This document shows, in pieces, positions 1 to 8,967 of a stretch of DNA of 49,123 bases. Location of the stretch: positions 1-49,123 of the forward strand of contig CANJNJ010000019.1 in assembly GCA_947474995.1 (NCBI GenBank). The letters are read 5' to 3'. The notes under the pieces are model-generated. The model was not told the origin of the DNA and did no database searches. It saw nothing but the letters and a program-made list of their open reading frames with translations. The stretch is from Opitutaceae bacterium (GTDB taxonomy: Bacteria > Verrucomicrobiota > Verrucomicrobiia > Opitutales > Opitutaceae). Every line of letters begins with the position of its first letter. Within the stretch, counting starts at the first letter, position 1. Made by a program: the position numbers and the translations under genes.

Positions 1-1023
1 CTTGCCGCCGACATTCGCCTCGAACAGCACCGGGACCTGGCAGGAATCCCAATCGTGGAGGTCGTGCGGTGTGAATTGGAAGTGCCACTTCAACTTCCCG
101 GTATCGGGATCGAGCGCGACCACCGAGTTAGCGTAGAGATTGTCGCCCGGACGATCGTCACCGTTGTAGGACGGCCCCGGATTACCGGTGCCCCAGTAAA
201 TCGTATTCAAAGCGGGATCGAATGTCCCGGTCACCCAGGTGGCGGCGCTGCCGGTTTTCCAACTGGCGCCTCCTCCCCAGGTTTCGTTGCCCGGTTCGCC
301 CTTGGCGGGGATGGTATAAAACCGCCAGACGCGCTCGCCAGTCTTGGCGTCGTAGGCATCGAGGAAGCCGCGAATGCCGAATTCACCGCCGGCGATGCCC
401 ACGATGATCTTGTCCTTCAGCGCCAGCGGCGCGCCCGTCGTCGAATAGCCCAGCTTGTAATCGATCACGACCTTGTCCCACCGTTCCAGTCCCGTGTTCG
501 CGTCGATGCAGACGAGGTGCGCGTCGAACGTATTAAAGTAGACGGCATCACCCAAGACGGTGACGCCGCGATTATTCGTGCCACAGCAAACCGGCGCGTC
601 CTCTGGAATCGCCGGCCGGCGGTAGTTCCACAGCGGCCGACCGGTCCGCGTGTCGAGGGCCGTGACGATATTCGGTCGCTCCGTGATATACATGATGCCG
701 TCGACCACGATCGGCGTGACTTCCCACTTGCTCGCGTCGCCCGACTGGTAAACCCACATCGTTTTCAGGTTCGCCACGTTCGCCGGCGTGATCTGCGTCA
801 GCGTGCTGTGGCGCTGCCCCGAGTAGTCGCCGCCGTAGGTGAGCCAGTTGCCCGGTTCATTGCGGGAATTGAGAATTCGTTCGTAGCTGAGCTGCGTTCG
901 ATTCTGGGCGAGGGCGACGGTCCCGAGGCCGACAGCCAGGAGGCCGAGGGAGAAGGGACGGAGGAGGCTGAGCCAACGCGGCGGCAGGACGCCGCGCCGA
1001 GAAAGGGTCGCAGGGGAAGACAT
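1..1023 (-). CDS. PQQ-type quinoprotein dehydrogenase, copy 1 (partial, 3' end outside window)
   Basis: The N-terminal 341 codons of an exported beta-propeller quinoprotein; the C-terminus lies beyond base 1. The start is the ATG at 1023-1021, chosen because it gives a signal peptide (hydrophobic run LRPFSLGLLAVGLGTVALAQ) directly before the mature start, as in the two paralogues at 2156 and 12840. Visible quinoprotein landmarks are NEPGNWLTYGGDYSGQRHS, the vicinal cysteine pair in VCCGTNNRG, GELGNETWG-like tryptophan repeats, and GDNLYANSVVALD followed by TPHDLHDWDS. Members of this family oxidise alcohols or aldehydes in the periplasm and pass electrons to cytochrome c. No heme motif is present in this part, which fits the separate cytochrome c gene just upstream at 1127-2128. 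Whether PQQ is really bound cannot be told from sequence alone. Confidence 0.9.
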   Translation of the reverse strand, partial: MSSPATLSRRGVLPPRWLSLLRPFSLGLLAVGLGTVALAQNRTQLSYERILNSRNEPGNWLTYGGDYSGQRHSTLTQITPANVANLKTMWVYQSGDASKWEVTPIVVDGIMYITERPNIVTALDTRTGRPLWNYRRPAIPEDAPVCCGTNNRGVTVLGDAVYFNTFDAHLVCIDANTGLERWDKVVIDYKLGYSTTGAPLALKDKIIVGIAGGEFGIRGFLDAYDAKTGERVWRFYTIPAKGEPGNETWGGGASWKTGSAATWVTGTFDPALNTIYWGTGNPGPSYNGDDRPGDNLYANSVVALDPDTGKLKWHFQFTPHDLHDWDSCQVPVLFEANVGGK

Positions 1024-1126
1024 GGGAGATGAAAATTAAGATTGGAGGGGGAAGATCGGAGGACCTGGACCGACGCAGCGCCGGACCAAAGCCCCGGCAC
1101 CACCGACATCGGATCGGCCGGAGTTC

Positions 1127-2128
1127 CTACTCGCTGGTCGCCAATTGCTTTTTTCCGCGGAGCGATACGAGGTAGGCAATCACGTCGTCCAACTCTGCCG
1201 GCGAGAATAAACCCGCGTACACCGGCATGGGGGACTCGTTCTTGGTCACGACGAGCTCGGCGAGCTCCGACTTGTGGAAAGACCAGATGGCGCCAGTCAT
1301 GTCGCGCAACTGGACCGAAAAAGTATTCTCGTTGATCCGGACTCCGGCGACGGACTTGCCGTCCTTCGTCTTGGCGCGAACGAAAGCGAAATTCAGCGGC
1401 ATGCTGATCTCGATGCGAGTCGGGTTATAAGACTGCGGAACGTCCGCTCCCGGCTCGACGAGGGCCCGCCGCAGGAACGCCGGGCTCCGCCGCGCGCCGA
1501 TTCCGGTCAGGTCGGGACCGATGGCGGCCAAGCCCTGGCCGTCGAGCGTGTGGCACGTCAGGCAAACACCCCTGGTCTTGAACAGTTCGGCGCCCTTGGC
1601 GGGATCACCCGGAACCTTTTCAATCGGCATCCGCCCGAGGGAACGCACGTAGGCGGCGAGATAGGGCGCCTCGCCCGGCTTCAATCGCCCGCCTGGCATC
1701 TCGGTCCCGGGCAGTCCGCGGGAAACAATCTGCATCAAGCTCACATTGTCGCCGGCGCGCGGCAGTTCTGGCTGAGCCAGCGTGGGCCCACGGTCGCCCT
1801 CGCCCTTCGGCCCGTGGCATTGCACACATTGGGTCTCGAAGATTTTCCGGCCAACGGCCAGTTCACTCGGGTTGGCGATGATTTTCTCCAGATCCGTCGC
1901 CAGTTCGGCGGCACTGGGGCCCCGACCACCTTGGGCCGCGGGTGCGGCAGCTCCGTTCGCGGCAGCGCCCCCGCCCCCTTTGCCACGACCCGGCCCTTTC
2001 TTTTGGGTCTGGTTGGGAGTGGGCCCGGCCTTTTCGGCGGCGGGGTCGGCATGGTCCTGGGCTCGCAGCGAGAGAGCTGCAAAAGCGAGCAGGGCGCAAA
2101 GGATACGGGGCGATTTGAAAGCGTACAT
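1127..2128 (-). CDS. Exported di-heme cytochrome c, copy 1
   Basis: A 333-residue periplasmic electron carrier with two c-type heme sites, CVQCH (residues 101-105) and CLTCH (189-193). Candidate axial methionine is in PGTEMP (about 142-145). A signal peptide covers residues 1-23 (ending LRAQ). A Lys/Gly-rich linker (about 43-70, PGRGKGGGG) precedes the first heme domain. The C-terminal third (about 215-325) has no heme and ends with a cytochrome-like helix (ELDDVIAYLVSLRGKK). It lies between two quinoprotein genes on the same strand with short gaps, so it is probably their electron acceptor. It is clearly paralogous to 11860-12813, including the order of domains and the linker. Confidence 0.92.
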   Translation of the reverse strand: MYAFKSPRILCALLAFAALSLRAQDHADPAAEKAGPTPNQTQKKGPGRGKGGGGAAANGAAAPAAQGGRGPSAAELATDLEKIIANPSELAVGRKIFETQCVQCHGPKGEGDRGPTLAQPELPRAGDNVSLMQIVSRGLPGTEMPGGRLKPGEAPYLAAYVRSLGRMPIEKVPGDPAKGAELFKTRGVCLTCHTLDGQGLAAIGPDLTGIGARRSPAFLRRALVEPGADVPQSYNPTRIEISMPLNFAFVRAKTKDGKSVAGVRINENTFSVQLRDMTGAIWSFHKSELAELVVTKNESPMPVYAGLFSPAELDDVIAYLVSLRGKKQLATSE

Positions 2129-2155
2129 GGGTGCGAAATATTTTTGGGGAAAGAA

Positions 2156-3820
2156 TTACAACCCGAAGACAAACAGGCCGGCGCCGATCGCCACCGCGAT
2201 GCGCTGCTTGCCTTCAACCAGGAAGGTGATGATGCCGCCGCCGATGCGACTGCCGCCGGGATAGTTCCATAGCAGTTTGCCGGTCGCGGCTTCGACCGCA
2301 TACAAGTCACCCTCCGCCGTCCCGCTGAACACGAGCCCGGTGACCGTGGTCAAAACGTTCGCGCCGGACTTGTTCCTCATCTTAAATTCCCACATGGTCT
2401 TGCCCGTGCTCCCATCCATCGCGCGAAGGATGCCGACGGGCTCTTCACCCAGCACATTCCGACCGCCGCCATTTTCGAAGTGGCCGCCGACCTCGTAGGG
2501 TCGAGGTGTCTTGACGTAGGTCTGGCCGAAATCGGTACCCGTGTTGACGTAGACCATGCCGGTCAGAGGATTAAACGCGGGGGCCGCCCAGTTGGAGTTC
2601 CCGCCCAATCCCGGGTAAACGAGGTTGCCCTCGGGCGTGGGTTCGGTGCCCGGCAAGACGACCGGCCGGCCGTGATCATCGAGTCCCTTGGCCCAAGTCT
2701 GCTTCGCATAGGCGCCGCCGGAGACGAATTCACCGTTGGCGCGATCGAGCGCGAAATAAAACCCGTTGCGATTGGTGAACGACAGCATCTTGCGCGGCTT
2801 GCCGTTGACGTTGGCTTCGAACAGCACGGGCACCTGGCAGGAGTCCCAATCGTGGACATCGTGGGGCGTGAATTGGAAGTGCCACTTCAACTTGCCGGTG
2901 TCGGCATCGAGCGCGACGACGGAGTTGGCGTAGAGGTTGTCACCCGGACGATCGTCGCCGTTGTAGTCCGGACCGGGATTGCCCGTGCCCCAGTAGATGG
3001 TATTTAAAGCGGGGTCGAACGACCCGGTCACCCACGTGGAAGCGCCGCCGGTTTTCCAGCTGTCGCCCACACCCCAGGTTTCGTTGCCGGGTTCGCCCTT
3101 GCCCGGAATGGTGTAGAATCGCCAAGCCCGCTCACCCGTCTTGGCATCATACGCATCGAGGAAGCCGCGAATGCCAAATTCGCCCCCGGCCACGCCCACG
3201 ACGATCTTGTCCTTCAAGGCCAGTGGCGCGCCGGTCATCGAATAGCCCAGATGGTAATCGATGACCACCTTGTCCCATCGTTCCAGGCCCGTGTTGGCGT
3301 CGATGCAGACGATGTGGGCATCGAAGGTGTTCAGGTAAACGGCATCGCCCAGGACGGCGAGGCCCCGGTTATTCGTGCCGCAGCAAATCGGGACATCCGC
3401 CGCGAGGGCCGGCCGGCGATAGGTCCAGAGCGGTCGGCCGGTCTTGGCGTCGAGCGCGGTGACGATATTGGGCCGCTCGGTTATGAACATGACGCCGTCG
3501 ACCACGATCGGGGTGACCTCCCATTTGACGGTCTCCGCCTGCTGATAAACCCACAGCGACTTCAAATTCGCCACATTCGCCGGCGTGATCTGCGCCAAAG
3601 TCGAGTACCGCTGGGCCGAGTAGTCGCCGCCATAGGTCAGCCAATTGCCCGGCTCATTGCTGGAGTTGCGGATTCGCTCGTAGGGAACCTGTATCCGTGT
3701 CTGGGCTTGGGCGGCAATCCCAGCACCCAAAAGCAGCAGGCCGAGTGCGGCGGGGCGGAGGAAGTTAAAGCACGCCAGACGGGAAATGGCGGGATGCAGG
3801 CGGGTCGAGGATGCAGACAT
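2156..3820 (-). CDS. PQQ-type quinoprotein dehydrogenase, copy 2
   Basis: A complete 554-residue exported quinoprotein. The frame stays open to 4006, but the ATG at 3820 is preferred because it places a signal peptide (PAALGLLLLGAGIAAQAQ) near the N-terminus, matching copies 1 and 3. Propeller landmarks are NEPGNWLTYGGDYSAQRYS, the vicinal Cys pair ICCGTNNRG, GDNLYANSVVALDADTGKLK and TPHDVHDWDSCQ. The C-terminus closes with RIAVAIGAGLFVFGL. There is no fused cytochrome domain, so electrons must leave through a separate carrier, probably the di-heme protein encoded 27 bases downstream. Likely periplasmic oxidation of an alcohol or aldehyde; the substrate is unknown. No Shine-Dalgarno-like sequence is obvious. 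Confidence 0.92.
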   Translation of the reverse strand: MSASSTRLHPAISRLACFNFLRPAALGLLLLGAGIAAQAQTRIQVPYERIRNSSNEPGNWLTYGGDYSAQRYSTLAQITPANVANLKSLWVYQQAETVKWEVTPIVVDGVMFITERPNIVTALDAKTGRPLWTYRRPALAADVPICCGTNNRGLAVLGDAVYLNTFDAHIVCIDANTGLERWDKVVIDYHLGYSMTGAPLALKDKIVVGVAGGEFGIRGFLDAYDAKTGERAWRFYTIPGKGEPGNETWGVGDSWKTGGASTWVTGSFDPALNTIYWGTGNPGPDYNGDDRPGDNLYANSVVALDADTGKLKWHFQFTPHDVHDWDSCQVPVLFEANVNGKPRKMLSFTNRNGFYFALDRANGEFVSGGAYAKQTWAKGLDDHGRPVVLPGTEPTPEGNLVYPGLGGNSNWAAPAFNPLTGMVYVNTGTDFGQTYVKTPRPYEVGGHFENGGGRNVLGEEPVGILRAMDGSTGKTMWEFKMRNKSGANVLTTVTGLVFSGTAEGDLYAVEAATGKLLWNYPGGSRIGGGIITFLVEGKQRIAVAIGAGLFVFGL

Positions 3821-4015
3821 AGGGGAAAAACTCAAAATACGAGGTTGGCGCTCGCCGTGGAAAGCCGCGAGAGCCCTAGCGGGGACAAACGAGCGAAAGT
3901 AAACTAGGATAATATCGAGAAAGAAATCGAGCCTGAGATCCAGCGCGAGAACGGAAAAACTGTCCGGCACTTTGGTTTTGCTCTCAACCCTCGGTTCCTC
4001 TGACACAGCGCCTGG

Positions 4016-4082
4016 TTTGTAGTCCCGCCTTTAGGCGGAAGTCTTGTGCTGGTCGGATTCCGCCTAAAGGCGGAACTACAAA
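4016..4082. repeat. Intergenic dyad repeat, family 1, copy A
   Basis: An imperfect inverted repeat whose outer arms are TTTGTAGT (4016-4023) and ACTACAAA (4075-4082). Each arm carries a smaller palindrome, CCGCCTTTAGGCGGA and TCCGCCTAAAGGCGGA. Related copies lie at 30989, 43409 and 45860. It sits between the TonB receptor and the quinoprotein gene downstream of it. Confidence 0.8.
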
Positions 4083-4146
4083 CGGATCGGTTTCTTCCTC
4101 TCTGAAGTAATACACGTTTTGCGATCTTGGGCGTCAGTGTTGCGGC

Positions 4147-4212
4147 AAAAAAAAAGGCCGCTCGCCTCCGGTGGACGATTGCCGTGGGCAATCGTGGCGG
4201 AGGGAGCGGCCC
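4147..4212 (-). terminator. Rho-independent terminator of the TonB receptor gene
   Basis: Read on the minus strand, this is a long GC-rich hairpin 24 bases after the receptor stop codon, followed by a run of nine U residues (A tract 4147-4155). Arms pair GGCCGCTC (4156-4163) with GAGCGGCC (4204-4211), then CCTCCG with CGGAGG, then ACGATTGCC with GGCAATCGT around a three-base loop. The strength of the hairpin suggests the receptor transcript ends here and the quinoprotein at 2156-3820 has its own promoter. Confidence 0.88.
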
Positions 4213-4235
4213 GAATTCTTATCCGACAGCGGAAA

Positions 4236-7200
4236 CTAGAAGTTAAACTTCGCCGTGAGCATGTAATTCCGCGGCACTTGGAAGTTATAGCTGCCAGGGA
4301 TACTCATGACGCCAATATTCGAGATGTCGTTGTTCCGCGGAGCGAGAACAAGACTGTTGGCGGTCGAATTGCTGGTCGTGCTGTTCTCCATGATGGGCTT
4401 GGACAGATTGAACAGATTGTCGATCGCCAGATCGAACTGGATGGTCCGAGGGGCAAAGCGGCTCTTGGCCTCCTTGATCCGATAGGTATACGAGAAATTC
4501 GCGGTGCCCTTGGTATAGCCGCCCGCCCACAGGTAGGAGGTGGCACTGGCATACGGGGCCGGAATCGTCTTGGCCGGATTGTTGGGATCGGCGACCGTGT
4601 CACCGGTCATCGAGCCAAGGATCTGCGGTCCCCGATAATTGATCGCGAGGCCGGCACGCAGACCGTTCAGGAAGCCGCTCGAGAACCGGTAGTCGGTGGC
4701 GACGTTACCACTGATCTGGGGTCCACCCTGCCCTGCACCAGCCTGGCGAGAAGGGGTGGAGGCCGTGAGCAGGATGGAGGGAACGGTGGTATTCACCCAT
4801 GAGTTCCAACCATTGATCGAAGTCTGCAGGCGGGTGACATTGACCTTCGTCGGATCGTTCAGAGCCGGATTGATGAAAGCCTGTCGGTTGGCATCAATCA
4901 GGATACCGCCGTCGGCCAGAATCTGGCGGAGCAAAGGATCTTTATCCTTAATCCAGCCCGGGACTTCGGGGGTGACATCCTTTTGCAGCGCCTTGTTCGT
5001 GCCGATGTTGACGATCAAGCGCCACTTGCTGGTCAGATTGGCCGTCATTTCCGCCTCATAGCCGCTCGTTTCGGCCGTGAGGGTGGAGAACACATTCAGG
5101 CCCGGGAACCGGCCCAAGCCGCGAACATTCCGGCCACCTTCGCTCAAATCACCGATCACGGGCGTATCGGAGATATCATTCACGTTCGTGCGCAGGCCGC
5201 CCGGCGTGTTGTAAGCCTGACCCTTCTGGAAGGCCTTGTACCAACCCAGCGAGATATTCATCCGGCCGTTGGGCAGGGTGTAGCGGATGCCCGCGTCGTA
5301 GCTTTGCGACGACGACGGAGGAATCAGCTGCTGGTTGACGTCCTGATTTCCGACGTTGAGGTCGAAAGTCGTGCTGTTGTTGGCGTAGATGCCGAACCCA
5401 TGGGCGATATTGACCACGGCACCGTAGGTCCGCGTGTTGACTCCGGACTTGAGGTCCGGCGGGCTGTAGTCGTCTTGGAACTTGTCGCCGGCATATTGGG
5501 GGGCGGGAACCGCGACACCGTTGATGATGTTACGCGGCCGCTGATTCGCGGGAATCAGCCCGGCCGTCGCCACGCCGGCGGCGTTCTTCGGCACGTACTG
5601 CAAATTCCAGTATTCGGACGGAGCCGTCGGGCGGTATGTCCGGGAAACCCCATCCCAATTCGCAGGATTGTCATACGACTGGGTGAAGAGCTGATCATGC
5701 AACAAGGTGACATCCCGGCGGAATGCGCCAATCAACACCAAGTGGTTCTTGAACATGTTAAAGTTGGCGACGGCCTGCACGAATTTGTAGTGCTTCGAAA
5801 GATTATCCGTGCTGCCCGGCCGGTTCGGCTGAATGAACCACTTCGGGGTTAGGGACGCCCGCGTGCCACGCTGGAAGTCATTAACCGTCATGGGGACGCC
5901 ATCGAGCGGATGCAGGCTGGCCAGTTTTCCACGCAACGCGGTATATTGCCGCGTGTAGACCGACTGGAGGTTCAAGTCCGGCGCTTCGAAGTAGCCCCGG
6001 ATATCCTGCCCCGGAGCCACACCCTGATAGAGGGGAAGTTCGAAGAAATACTGCCGATTCTTCAATTCCAAGTTCTGGATGCCGCCCATCAGGCCGGTCT
6101 GCAGTTTGCCCCACTTGGTGTCCTTCACATACGCAACCTGCAGGTTGGTATTCTTGTAATAAGGATCCTTTTCGAACGAGAACGGCGAATTTTCCGAGTA
6201 CGCCTGCAGGAAATAGGGATTCGGCGAACCGTCCGGCTTCGTCCGATTGATGTCCACCTGCATGTTGTACATGCCGCCCGCGGCCGGGTATTCGGTCCAA
6301 CGATCGACTTGATTAGCGTCACCCGACCATTCGATGAACATCCCCTCGAACGGACGATACGTCACGTAAAGGGAGACATCCTTGCCCCGTTCCTTACCAC
6401 TCGGATATTTGCGGTCATCATCCCAGAGCGGGGTGAAATTCTTGTAGGGCAGAATGAAGTTGGGGGCGCCACGGTAAACAGCGGCGAAGCGGTCGGGAAC
6501 GTCCCAGACCTCGGTCATGCTCATGCCGCCGATGTTGACGCCGACGCTCTTGATTTCCTTGCCATTGAGGAAACCCGGCGTGGCCGAACTCTGAACGGCT
6601 CCTCTGGTCACGAAAAAGTTCTGTGTGTTGTACGCAGCCCGGGGATTATCGGGGTCCACCGTGAAACGCTGGGTCTGACGCACGACACCCGCCGCGGCCA
6701 TCGCCGCGGCCGACATGTTCGCATCGAGGCCGGACGGCATGAACTTTCCGTCCCACCCGGACGTGTTGTCCTTCGAACGATTGGTTCCGGTGTTCTTGTC
6801 CGTCGTGCGATACTCGAAGTCGGCCCGCACAGACAATTTGGGCGAAATATTGGAGGTGGCGGCGAGGGAGATACCTTTCCGCATTTCCCACTCGTGCTGC
6901 CGCCAGGTCTTGCCGTCGGACCACAAGACGTTCGCCCGTACGGCGGCCTTGTCGGACAGCGGCTGATTGACGTCGGCGGTCAGGCGATAGCGGTCCCAGC
7001 TTCCGTACTGGGCCCGAATTTCCTGAATCGGTTTGTTGGTCAGTGCCTGTTTGGTGACCGTGTTCTGGGTGCCGGCAGCGGCGCCGGCGCCGAAGAGCGA
7101 GGCATTGGCGCCGCGCGCAAAGTCGATGCGATCGATATTGTAGGCATCTCCCGCGATTGAATACGGGAAAAAGTTGTGCGTCGGGGTGTTGGAGCTCTGC

Positions 7201-7583
7201 CCGCGGATGCGCACGACCACCGTGGTGTTACCGGAGGTGCCTTGCAGACCGTCATTCTGATACTGGTTCGTGTTGACGGAAAAATCCGCCGCCTTGCCCG
7301 CATCATTGATGTTGAACGCCTCGAGGAATTCCGACGTCAGGACGGAATAGGCGACCGGCGTATCCTTCAGCGCGGTCGTCATGCGACCACCGGCGAGGGA
7401 ATTGGCGGCGACAAAGCCGACATCGGATTCAGCACTGACCTTGAACGGGTCGAGTTTAACGGTGCTATCCGAGCCAGCACTTGCGGCGGCAGCGGGCGCG
7501 GTCTGGGCGAATAGCGATTGGACGCCGAGGCCCATAAAGGCAGCCGCGACGGCAAATCGTATTTTGGTGGATGGTTGCTTCAT
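4236..7583 (-). CDS. TonB-dependent outer-membrane receptor
   Basis: A 1115-residue outer-membrane active transporter. A signal peptide (about 1-27, ending LFAQ) is followed by a short linker with VKLDPFKVSAES (42-53), the conserved N-terminal stretch of the large Verrucomicrobia receptors. A plug domain follows (about 65-185), with ALKDTPVAYSVLTSEF, VVRIRGQSS and IDRIDFARGANASLFGAG. The rest is a long beta-barrel rich in aromatic and Asn residues. The protein ends in Phe (YMLTAKFNF), the usual outer-membrane assembly signal. The plug is canonical, but there is no N-terminal signalling domain. Placed among quinoproteins, cytochromes and NIF3-like proteins, it probably imports their substrate or a cofactor. 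A 475-base gap upstream and a strong terminator downstream suggest a single-gene transcript. Confidence 0.95.
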   Translation of the reverse strand: MKQPSTKIRFAVAAAFMGLGVQSLFAQTAPAAAASAGSDSTVKLDPFKVSAESDVGFVAANSLAGGRMTTALKDTPVAYSVLTSEFLEAFNINDAGKAADFSVNTNQYQNDGLQGTSGNTTVVVRIRGQSSNTPTHNFFPYSIAGDAYNIDRIDFARGANASLFGAGAAAGTQNTVTKQALTNKPIQEIRAQYGSWDRYRLTADVNQPLSDKAAVRANVLWSDGKTWRQHEWEMRKGISLAATSNISPKLSVRADFEYRTTDKNTGTNRSKDNTSGWDGKFMPSGLDANMSAAAMAAAGVVRQTQRFTVDPDNPRAAYNTQNFFVTRGAVQSSATPGFLNGKEIKSVGVNIGGMSMTEVWDVPDRFAAVYRGAPNFILPYKNFTPLWDDDRKYPSGKERGKDVSLYVTYRPFEGMFIEWSGDANQVDRWTEYPAAGGMYNMQVDINRTKPDGSPNPYFLQAYSENSPFSFEKDPYYKNTNLQVAYVKDTKWGKLQTGLMGGIQNLELKNRQYFFELPLYQGVAPGQDIRGYFEAPDLNLQSVYTRQYTALRGKLASLHPLDGVPMTVNDFQRGTRASLTPKWFIQPNRPGSTDNLSKHYKFVQAVANFNMFKNHLVLIGAFRRDVTLLHDQLFTQSYDNPANWDGVSRTYRPTAPSEYWNLQYVPKNAAGVATAGLIPANQRPRNIINGVAVPAPQYAGDKFQDDYSPPDLKSGVNTRTYGAVVNIAHGFGIYANNSTTFDLNVGNQDVNQQLIPPSSSQSYDAGIRYTLPNGRMNISLGWYKAFQKGQAYNTPGGLRTNVNDISDTPVIGDLSEGGRNVRGLGRFPGLNVFSTLTAETSGYEAEMTANLTSKWRLIVNIGTNKALQKDVTPEVPGWIKDKDPLLRQILADGGILIDANRQAFINPALNDPTKVNVTRLQTSINGWNSWVNTTVPSILLTASTPSRQAGAGQGGPQISGNVATDYRFSSGFLNGLRAGLAINYRGPQILGSMTGDTVADPNNPAKTIPAPYASATSYLWAGGYTKGTANFSYTYRIKEAKSRFAPRTIQFDLAIDNLFNLSKPIMENSTTSNSTANSLVLAPRNNDISNIGVMSIPGSYNFQVPRNYMLTAKFNF

Positions 7584-8058
7584 GGTGTAGGTCTTCTTAG
7601 GTGTGGGATTCAGTCTGGTGTTTAGGTTCGGAACAAAAAAAGGGGGACCGCGCCGATTTCGACACCGAGCAGGTCTTGCTCTAGGTTATCGGTTTTCCTG
7701 TGACCGAATAGCCCATTGGCGTCCAGTCGCGGTCAACCAAAGGGGCCAACCCATAACACAGCGCTTCATGCAGCCTCTTTGTAGTAGGCGTGCAGGAAGG
7801 AACGAAGAAACTGTCAGCGCTTGGGAAGGGTGCACGAGGAAGCTGGTCCTAGGGATAGGCAGGTGGGGAAAATCAACTTAGAGATCCAGAAAGCAAGAAT
7901 TAAATCCTCCCGTCGGCCTGCGCGGATTTCGTCTGAACCCCGAGTTCCGTCAGGGCAGCCAAGGCGACAAGACGTAACGTGGTGAAAGGTTGCTTCTGGG
8001 AGTCTTGGCTTTGATTCACGCGAAATTCCTAACATCGAGCGCCTCAATAAAACCGCCT
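7584..8058. other. Non-coding gap upstream of the TonB receptor
   Basis: 475 bases without a supported gene. It must hold the receptor promoter, and perhaps the 3' end of the NIF3-like transcript. I looked on the minus strand for sigma-70 boxes. TTGACC (7736-7731) is the only good -35-like hexamer, but the best partner 18 bases away matches the -10 consensus at only three of six positions, so I do not call a promoter. Small ORFs here show no family features. Confidence 0.5.
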
Positions 8059-8949
8059 TCACGCAATCCACAACTTGTCGTAGGTCTTGATGTTTATGAC
8101 TTTTATTCCCGGCGCCACCGTGGGAAGCCAATCCGTGAACTCCGTCATTCCGGCCTCCTCGCCGACTTCGTGCGCAATGAGAATCATCGCCACTTTTCGC
8201 CCGGATGTCGTCAAGTCACGGACATATTCAATGGAATCCACTTCCCGCGCCTCGCTGGTGATGATGGCCTCCACGTTCTCGGTAAACGCCGTGGCGTTGC
8301 CTTCCAGCGTGTGCGCCCCGCGCCCCAACGTCGTCACCACGATATTCGGGTCGCCGACGATGCGGATGCTTTTCGACTCGAGCTTCGTCGCCAGGTGTTT
8401 CGCGATATCGCGAACGGTCATCGGCGGCAGCTTATAGGTCCGCCCGCCGGGGCCCGTGACGTATTTTTCCCAGCCGAGCGTCTTGGTCAGTCCGGTCGCC
8501 ATGGGCTCGGGCCGATACAGATGCCAGTGATCGTGGATGCGCCAGACCACCATGTGGTTCTTTTCGACGTAGGCCTTCTTGAGCTGATAGAGCGGCTCAT
8601 CCAGCACGGCATCGGTGAGGGTATCGGGGTCGCTCCAAAAGGTCGGCTCGTGGGAGATGACAAAATTCAGCCCCGCCGCATGGGCCCGCTGAATTACGTC
8701 CAGGGTCGACATGAAGCACGAGGCGACGCCGGTGACGACCGTGTCCGGATTCCCGGCTTTGAACGTATCCCGGTAAGAGTCTTCGTTCCAGCTGCTCACG
8801 ACCTTGCCCTTGATGAGATCAACCAGCTGCCGAGCGGTGAGGCCGGAGGTCGGTGTCTGGGCGGGCAATCGGCTGCCGAGCAAAGTCGTGGTGCCAAGCA
8901 AGGCCGCGCCCTGCACAAAGCGCCGGCGCGTAAGATTCGGTGAATTCAT
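8059..8949 (-). CDS. Tat-exported NIF3-like (DUF34) metal-binding protein
   Basis: A 296-residue protein with a Tat signal (TRRRFVQGAALLGTTTLLG, about 7-25) and a NIF3/DUF34 fold. NIF3-family proteins are toroidal hexamers with a dinuclear metal centre, usually cytoplasmic. Candidate metal ligands in family order are H100-E101 (ISHEPTFW), the His/Asp cluster RIHDHWH (137-143), and H260 with E264 (IAHEVGEEAG). The early segment DTFKAGNPDTVVTGVASCF matches the NIF3 start (normally a GDPxxxVTGV pattern). It lies 18 bases after a paralogue (8968-9882) on the same strand and was probably co-transcribed with it. Hydrolase activity on a small cyclic substrate is plausible but not shown; export of this fold is the unusual part. 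Confidence 0.85.
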   Translation of the reverse strand: MNSPNLTRRRFVQGAALLGTTTLLGSRLPAQTPTSGLTARQLVDLIKGKVVSSWNEDSYRDTFKAGNPDTVVTGVASCFMSTLDVIQRAHAAGLNFVISHEPTFWSDPDTLTDAVLDEPLYQLKKAYVEKNHMVVWRIHDHWHLYRPEPMATGLTKTLGWEKYVTGPGGRTYKLPPMTVRDIAKHLATKLESKSIRIVGDPNIVVTTLGRGAHTLEGNATAFTENVEAIITSEAREVDSIEYVRDLTTSGRKVAMILIAHEVGEEAGMTEFTDWLPTVAPGIKVINIKTYDKLWIA

Positions 8950-8967
8950 GGAAAATCGTTCTGGTGG

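Noticed and set aside
3821-4006. Upstream extension of quinoprotein copy 2
   Set aside because: It would bury the signal peptide about 60 residues inside the protein; paralogues start at the equivalent of 3820.
7703-7736. Sigma-70 promoter for the TonB receptor
   Set aside because: TTGACC is good, but the best -10 candidate at acceptable spacing matches only three of six positions.
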